A stretch of DNA of 18,486 bases from NCBI GenBank assembly GCA_021325365.1, contig JAJPHF010000186.1, positions 1 through 18,486 of the forward strand, given 5' to 3'. Position 1 is the first letter of the stretch, and each line of letters begins with the position of its first letter. A model generated the notes under the pieces. That model was given only the letters and a program-made list of their open reading frames with translations, was not told where the DNA came from and ran no database searches. The position numbers and the translations under genes were made by a program. The stretch comes from Pseudomonadota bacterium. GTDB lineage: Bacteria; Chloroflexota; UBA6077; JAJPHF01. Shown here one piece after another: positions 14,349 to 18,486 of this stretch.

Positions 14349-15794
14349 ATGGCAGACACCTGCGACCTGGTACTCGTAGGCGGCCAAGTGGTCACGCCCG
14401 GCGGCATCGTCGATGGCGGCGTGGCGGTGCGCGACGGTCGCATCGCGGCGATCGGCGGCCCGCGTGACCTACCGCCCGCGGCGCGCACCATCGACCTGCG
14501 CGGCCGCGTGCTGCTCCCGGGGGCCATCGACCCGGAATGCCACCTCGGCAGCCACCGACCGCTTGCCGACGACGTGGAGTCCGAGACGCGCGCCGCCGCC
14601 GCGACCGGCGTCACCACCTGGGGGCTCCAGCTCAACAGCGCCATGATGGCGCCCCCGCCGGGTGGCATCCAGGCGCCCGAGCAGATTCCAACCATGACCG
14701 ACGCGGTGCCTCACTTGCTCGCGGCTGAGTCGCGCGCCAGCATCGACTTCTTCCTGTCGCCGATCATCACCACCGACGCCCAGGTGGAGGAGATTCCGCT
14801 GCTGGCCCGCGAGTACGGCATTACCTCCTTCAAGTTCCACCTGCAGATGGCGGGGCCTTGGGGGCAGCAGCCGGCTGGCCCGCAGCCAGCCTACAACTTC
14901 GACGACGGCACCGTGTTCGCGGCCTGCCAGGCGATCGCCGCGCTCGGGCCGCCGGCGCTGGTCCTGTTCCACTGCGAGAACTGGCAGATCGCCCGCGTGC
15001 TCCAGCTGCGCCTGCAGGCCGCGGGGCGCACCGACATGGGCGCCTGGGACGACCACTCGCCGTGGCTGACCGAGGCCGCGCACGCTCGCGCCTACCTCTA
15101 CTTCTGCGAAGTGACCGGTTGCCCGGCCTACATCGTCCACTGCACAACCGCGCAGACCATCGCCGAAGTGCAGCGCGCCCGCTGCGCCGGCGTCCGGGTC
15201 TACGCCCAGGTCGGCGTCCACTACCTCGTGCTGCACAAGGACGCCTGGCGCATCAACGTGCCCCTGCGCGACCGCGCCACGCACGAGACTCTCTGGCGGG
15301 CGCTGGCGGACGGCGAGATCGACACCATCGGCAGCGATCACGTCGCGCACACGCGCCCGCGCGCCACGATGGAGACGGGCAACGTCTGGACGACGATCAG
15401 CGGCTTTCCGTCCCGCGTGGAGGGGATGCTGCCCATGCTGCTGAGCGAGGGGGTCAACGCGGGCCGGCTGACGCTCGAGCGGCTGGCGGAGATCGCCAGC
15501 GAGACCCCCGCCCGCATCTTCGGGCTCTACCCGCGCAAGGGCGCCATTCAGGTGGGCGCCGACGCCGATCTGGTCGTCGTGGACCTGGAGCGCGAGGCGA
15601 CGGTGACCGCCGACATGCTGCACACCGCCACGCCCTGGACCATCTACGAGGGGCGCCGCGTGAAGGGCTGGCCCGTGCTCACCCTGCTGCGCGGCGAGGT
15701 CGTCATGGAGTGGCCGGACGACGCGCCCAAGGCGCGGATCGTCGGGCCGCCGCGGGGCCGCTACCTTCGGCGCCGCCTCGCTCAGCTCCCGTAG
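14349..15794 (+). CDS. Cyclic amidohydrolase (dihydropyrimidinase/dihydroorotase/allantoinase-like)
   Basis: This 481-residue enzyme is of the urease-superfamily amidohydrolase fold; its relatives open cyclic amides such as hydantoins, dihydropyrimidines, allantoin or dihydroorotate. The small beta domain is split between residues 1-55 and the C-terminus (GADADLVVVDLE, 403-414). In the barrel, the usual DPHxH is DPECH (61-65), so the first metal-binding His is Glu63 while His65 is kept. Lys162 (TSFKFHLQ) fits the carboxylated bridging Lys, His208 sits in FHCENWQ, His264 in IVHCTTAQ, and Asp330 in GSDHVAH. It could be a mono- or altered binuclear metal hydrolase with a novel substrate. The ATG at 14349 has GGAG upstream. 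It ends the operon and overlaps the convergent SBP-F gene by 13 nt. Confidence 0.88.
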   Translation: MADTCDLVLVGGQVVTPGGIVDGGVAVRDGRIAAIGGPRDLPPAARTIDLRGRVLLPGAIDPECHLGSHRPLADDVESETRAAAATGVTTWGLQLNSAMMAPPPGGIQAPEQIPTMTDAVPHLLAAESRASIDFFLSPIITTDAQVEEIPLLAREYGITSFKFHLQMAGPWGQQPAGPQPAYNFDDGTVFAACQAIAALGPPALVLFHCENWQIARVLQLRLQAAGRTDMGAWDDHSPWLTEAAHARAYLYFCEVTGCPAYIVHCTTAQTIAEVQRARCAGVRVYAQVGVHYLVLHKDAWRINVPLRDRATHETLWRALADGEIDTIGSDHVAHTRPRATMETGNVWTTISGFPSRVEGMLPMLLSEGVNAGRLTLERLAEIASETPARIFGLYPRKGAIQVGADADLVVVDLEREATVTADMLHTATPWTIYEGRRVKGWPVLTLLRGEVVMEWPDDAPKARIVGPPRGRYLRRRLAQLP

Positions 15795-16879
15795 AGCTGC
15801 TTCACGAAGCCGCTGTCCTCGGCCTGCTTGAGGAAGGCGTTGTCATAGAACTGGCTGGGCTTCGCCGCCCCGGCGGCGGCGTCCGTGGCCCCCAGCTCCT
15901 TCAGCACCGTCTCGACGGCCGTGTCGGTGATGTACGGTACCTGCGGGATCGAGTACTGGGCGAAGCGTTCCCAGCTCTTCTCCAGAATGTCTGGATCGGT
16001 CGTGTGCGTGTAGTGGCTGGAGACCTGCATCGCGAGCTGCTTGTCGGTCTTCATCCGGTGGATGCCCTCTAGATAGGCGCGAATGAACCGCCGCACCGTA
16101 TCCGGATGATTCTGGATCATGTCCCGCGTGGTCGAGATGGGGCCTTCTTCGTACTCCACGCCGGTGTTCGCCAGGTCGAGCACCACGTGGTAACCTAGGT
16201 TCTCGGCCTCGAACAGGGTCGGCGGGATCTCCACCGTCGCGTCGATGGCGCCCGACTGCAGGGCGCTGAGCCGCGCGCCCGTGCCCCCGATCTGGAGAAT
16301 CGTGACGTCGTTGTCGGGGTCGAGGCCGAGCTGCTGGAGCGCCGTACGGGCGGCGAAGTCCGACGACGAGCCAATCTTGCTGATGCCGACGCGCTTGGCG
16401 CGCAGGTCGTCCCCGCTCTGGATGTCGCCGCCCGCGATGAGGGCAAAGTCGAACTTGTTGCTCGCTCCCGCGATCATGGCCAGGTCCGACCCGTGCAACA
16501 CGGCGTCGATGATCGCGTCGCTGCCGGCCGCCGCGAACTGCACGTTATTGCCAATGAGAGCCTGGACGGTCAGCGTCCCGCTCGTGATGTAGAGAAAGTC
16601 CTGAACGGCCAGGCCGTTCTGCGCGAAGAGCCCCGCGTCCTGGGCGATCCACAGGCCCAGGTTGGCGTCCGAGAGCGAGCTATAGCCGACGGCCACGGGG
16701 ATCGCCGCGGGAGCTTCGCTCGGCGCGGCCGCGGCGGGGGCCGGGGTTGCGGCCGGCGCGGCTCCCGAGCCGGCGGCGGTACATGCCGCGAGTGGGAGCG
16801 TCATCACCAGGAGTGTGACGAGCAGCCTGCCGCCGCTAACGTGTGGCCCTCGGGCGCTCGGCCAATCCCGCTGACACAT
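15782..16879 (-). CDS. ABC transporter substrate-binding lipoprotein SBP-F (NMT1/SsuA type)
   Basis: This is a 365-residue binding lipoprotein and close paralogue of SBP-G. It has a signal peptide with lipobox PLAAC (Cys33) and an Ala/Pro linker to about residue 60. The fold shows VAVGYSSLSDANLGLWIAQD, FAQNGLAVQDF, SNKFDFALIAGGD, the hinge DLRAKRVGISKIGSSSDFAA (Gly replaced by Ala in the usual LRGK), LGLDPDNDVTILQIGGTGAR and GIHRMKTDKQLAMQVSSHY. The tail KPSQFYDNAFLKQAEDSGF ends VKQLYGS. The ATG at 16879 has AGGAGG at good spacing. Its stop overlaps the end of the convergent amidohydrolase gene. A TATACT-type promoter lies about 107 nt upstream. Retention of two such similar proteins suggests different but related ligands. 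The ligand is unknown. Confidence 0.93.
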   Translation of the reverse strand: MCQRDWPSARGPHVSGGRLLVTLLVMTLPLAACTAAGSGAAPAATPAPAAAAPSEAPAAIPVAVGYSSLSDANLGLWIAQDAGLFAQNGLAVQDFLYITSGTLTVQALIGNNVQFAAAGSDAIIDAVLHGSDLAMIAGASNKFDFALIAGGDIQSGDDLRAKRVGISKIGSSSDFAARTALQQLGLDPDNDVTILQIGGTGARLSALQSGAIDATVEIPPTLFEAENLGYHVVLDLANTGVEYEEGPISTTRDMIQNHPDTVRRFIRAYLEGIHRMKTDKQLAMQVSSHYTHTTDPDILEKSWERFAQYSIPQVPYITDTAVETVLKELGATDAAAGAAKPSQFYDNAFLKQAEDSGFVKQLYGS

Positions 16880-16986
16880 CGCTCACCTCCTCCGCGCACG
16901 ACGCGGCACTACGGTGGCGGTTCGGGGCTGCAGCCCGGGCGCGGCTCGGGGCGCTCCTCCCCGTCGGCAGACTCCTCCTATGTGTA

Positions 16987-17016
16987 AGTATAGGTCCCAG
17001 GGAGGATGGCCCCCAA
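16987..17016 (-). promoter_or_regulatory. Candidate promoter of SBP-F
   Basis: On the minus strand TTGGGG (17016-17011) and TATACT (16992-16987) are separated by 18 nt. The -10 sits in CCTATACT, which is also found upstream of SBP-G. A leader of about 100 nt would follow, containing a GGGCTGCAGCCC palindrome at 16925-16936. Confidence 0.45.
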
Positions 17017-17050
17017 CGGCCGCCGCGAGCGCCGCATTGCCGGCGCTCCG

Positions 17051-18184
17051 CTAGCGCCCGTACAGCCGGTTCACGAAGCCGCTGTCCTCGGCCTCCTTTA
17101 GGAAGCGATTGTCATAAAACTGGCTCGGTGTGGCAGACATCGCGGCTGGGTTGCTGTCCGCCAGCTCCTTCAGGACGGGCAAGATGCCGTCGTCGGTGAT
17201 GTAGGGCACCTCGGGAATCGAGCCTTGGGCGAAATGTTCCCAGCTCTCCGACAGCGCCTCGGGATCGTCGATCTGCATGTACTTGCTCGACACTGACATC
17301 GAAAACGCCTTGTCGGTCTTCATCCGATGGATGCCCGCCAAGTACCCGCGCACCACTCGCCGCGCCAGCTCCGGATTCTCGTTGATCAGCGTGCGTGTCG
17401 TGGCAATCGGGCCGACCTGGTAGGGCACACCGATCTGCGCGAGATCGACGAGCATGTTGAACCCTAGCTTCCGGGCGGTCAGCAAGGCCGGCGCGATCTC
17501 CGGCGCGGCTTCGATCGACCCCGACTGCATCGCCCCCACGCGCGCCGCGGTGCCGCCGATCTGGAGGATCGTCACGTCGCGGTCGGGGTCCAGCCCGAGG
17601 TATTGCAAGGCTGAGCGCGCCGCGAAGTCCGACGACGAGCCGAAGCGGCTGATGCCGACCCGCTTGCCCCGCAGGTCCGCCCCGCTGTGCACCTCCGGCA
17701 CGGTCAGCAAGGCGAAGTCGAACTTGTTACTGGTGCCGGCCACCCCGACGAGGTCGGCCCCGCCGAGATCGGCCACGATGATGCCCGAGGTGCCAGCCAG
17801 CACGAACTGCGTGTCCCCCCCAAGCAGCGCCTGAATCGTCAGCGTCCCGCCCTCGATCAGCGGGAAATCCGTCAGCTCCAGGCCCTGCTCCTCGAACAGC
17901 CCCGCCTCCTTCGCCACCCAGAGCCCCAGGTTGTTGTCCGTGAGCGAGCTGTAGCCGATCTTGACGGGGATGCGGTCGGGCGGCGTCGTTGCATCCGGCG
18001 CGCCGGTCACTGCGGGCGCCTGGGCGGGTGCGGCGGCCTGCGCGGATGCGGCTTGTGGCGCCGCCGCCTGGTTCGCGGGCGGACTCGCAGCCCCACCCGC
18101 GCAGGCCGCCAGCAGCAGGATCAGGCTGAAGACGCTGAGCGCGGCCGCTCGATGGACCGACCGGCCGGGCGGTAGCAGGACCAT
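17051..18184 (-). CDS. ABC transporter substrate-binding lipoprotein SBP-G (NMT1/SsuA type)
   Basis: This is a 377-residue binding lipoprotein whose closest relative in the window is SBP-F. It has a signal peptide with lipobox LLAAC (Cys28) and an Ala/Gln/Pro linker to about residue 70. The fold shows VKIGYSSLTDNNLGLWVAKE, FEEQGLELTDFPLIEGG, SNKFDFALLTVPEVHSG, hinge DLRGKRVGISRFGSSSDFAA, LGLDPDRDVTILQIGGTAAR and GIHRMKTDKAFSMSVSSKY. The tail TPSQFYDNRFLKEAEDSGF ends VNRLYGR. The ATG at 18184 has GGAGGAG four to five nt upstream. It is separated from SBP-F by 171 nt, each gene having its own leader and promoter candidate, so the pair looks like a tandem duplication that included upstream sequence. 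The ligand is unknown. Confidence 0.93.
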   Translation of the reverse strand: MVLLPPGRSVHRAAALSVFSLILLLAACAGGAASPPANQAAAPQAASAQAAAPAQAPAVTGAPDATTPPDRIPVKIGYSSLTDNNLGLWVAKEAGLFEEQGLELTDFPLIEGGTLTIQALLGGDTQFVLAGTSGIIVADLGGADLVGVAGTSNKFDFALLTVPEVHSGADLRGKRVGISRFGSSSDFAARSALQYLGLDPDRDVTILQIGGTAARVGAMQSGSIEAAPEIAPALLTARKLGFNMLVDLAQIGVPYQVGPIATTRTLINENPELARRVVRGYLAGIHRMKTDKAFSMSVSSKYMQIDDPEALSESWEHFAQGSIPEVPYITDDGILPVLKELADSNPAAMSATPSQFYDNRFLKEAEDSGFVNRLYGR

Positions 18185-18202
18185 GTCACTCCTCCGCCGT
18201 GT

Positions 18203-18249
18203 GGCCCGAGCCGACCAGTGGTGGCCTTCGCCGGCCGGTCGGCTCGGCC
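18203..18249 (-). promoter_or_regulatory. Stable stem-loop in the SBP-G leader
   Basis: Arms 18206-18216 and 18237-18247 are perfectly complementary over 11 bp, extended by two pairs past a bulge (18203-18204 with 18248-18249), around a 20-nt loop. It lies just upstream of the ribosome binding site and downstream of the candidate -10. It may affect message stability, attenuation or translation. Confidence 0.5.
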
Positions 18250-18286
18250 CGTAGTGGCTAGCGTGCCGGATGGAGCGCCTTGCGGC

Positions 18287-18292
18287 AGTATA
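18287..18292 (-). promoter_or_regulatory. Candidate -10 box of SBP-G
   Basis: The minus strand reads TATACT within CCTATACT, 102 nt before the SBP-G ATG. The same eight bases sit at nearly the same distance from SBP-F. No clear -35 is seen. Confidence 0.4.
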
Positions 18293-18337
18293 GGCAATGG
18301 GGACCGGCGACGCTAGTCATAATCAGCGGCGGACAGC

Positions 18338-18376
18338 AAGAAGCCCGAGACGTCGTACTGATGTCTCGGGCTTCTT
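18338..18376 (-). terminator. Intrinsic-terminator-like hairpin downstream of the initiator tRNA
   Basis: Arms 18338-18351 and 18363-18376 form a perfect 14-bp stem (AAGAAGCCCGAGAC with its complement) around an 11-nt loop. It starts five nt past the tRNA. On the minus strand the distal arm ends GGGCTTCTT without a long T-run; on the plus strand it ends CTTCTTT. It probably terminates the tRNA transcript and may work in both directions, insulating SBP-G. Confidence 0.8.
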
Positions 18377-18381
18377 TCAGG

Positions 18382-18453
<72 letters not shown>

Positions 18454-18486
18454 CTGGAGGGGGCGGCACCGACCTATTGTCCCAAC

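Overview
This is a GC-rich bacterial chromosomal segment (about 70% G+C by eye). It has frequent GTG starts, strong GGAGG-type ribosome binding sites, Ala/Pro-rich lipoprotein linkers, a eukaryotic-type Ser/Thr kinase and a DinB/maleylpyruvate-isomerase-like protein. These point to a high-GC Chloroflexota lineage (Thermomicrobia- or Dehalococcoidia-like). An actinobacterium is the main alternative. This is an inference from style and gene content; no taxonomic marker gene is present. I see no mobile elements, CRISPR arrays, rRNA genes or phage genes, and no gap over 300 bases lacks a gene.

Layout. The left edge (minus strand) holds the N-terminal half of a Ser/Thr kinase (1-555), a maleylpyruvate-isomerase-like DinB protein (681-1277) and a Cys-rich secreted protein (1352-1924). 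A 53-nt imperfect palindrome lies in the next intergenic region. Four consecutive minus-strand lipoprotein genes (2192-6876) encode NMT1/SsuA-type ABC substrate-binding proteins (called SBP-A to SBP-D here). A divergent plus-strand block follows: an MFS transporter (7053-8261), a bicupin (8361-9473), an EutA-type reactivating ATPase (9571-11235), an unrecognised acidic protein (11267-12127), a DUF4436-like membrane protein (12143-13165), a fifth substrate-binding lipoprotein (SBP-E, 13185-14321) and a dihydropyrimidinase/dihydroorotase-like amidohydrolase (14349-15794). Gaps from eutA to the hydrolase are only 15-31 nt, so these five genes look like one operon. Two more minus-strand substrate-binding lipoproteins (SBP-F and SBP-G, 15782-18184) converge on it. 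The right edge carries an initiator tRNA (minus strand) and a strong hairpin downstream of it.

How the parts may work together. Seven lipid-anchored solute-binding proteins are encoded within 16 kb, with no ABC permease or ATPase. They surround a small catabolic-looking operon. EutA normally re-activates coenzyme-B12-dependent ethanolamine ammonia-lyase, but neither lyase subunit is encoded here. The hydrolase has the cyclic-amidohydrolase scaffold, with Glu in place of the first metal-binding His. A reasonable working model (inference) is a scavenging and degradation locus for nitrogen-containing small molecules. In this model the many binding proteins widen the substrate range and share a transporter encoded elsewhere, while EutA, the bicupin and the hydrolase act on the imported compounds. 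The most notable features are the orphan binding-protein expansion and the eutA operon without eutBC.
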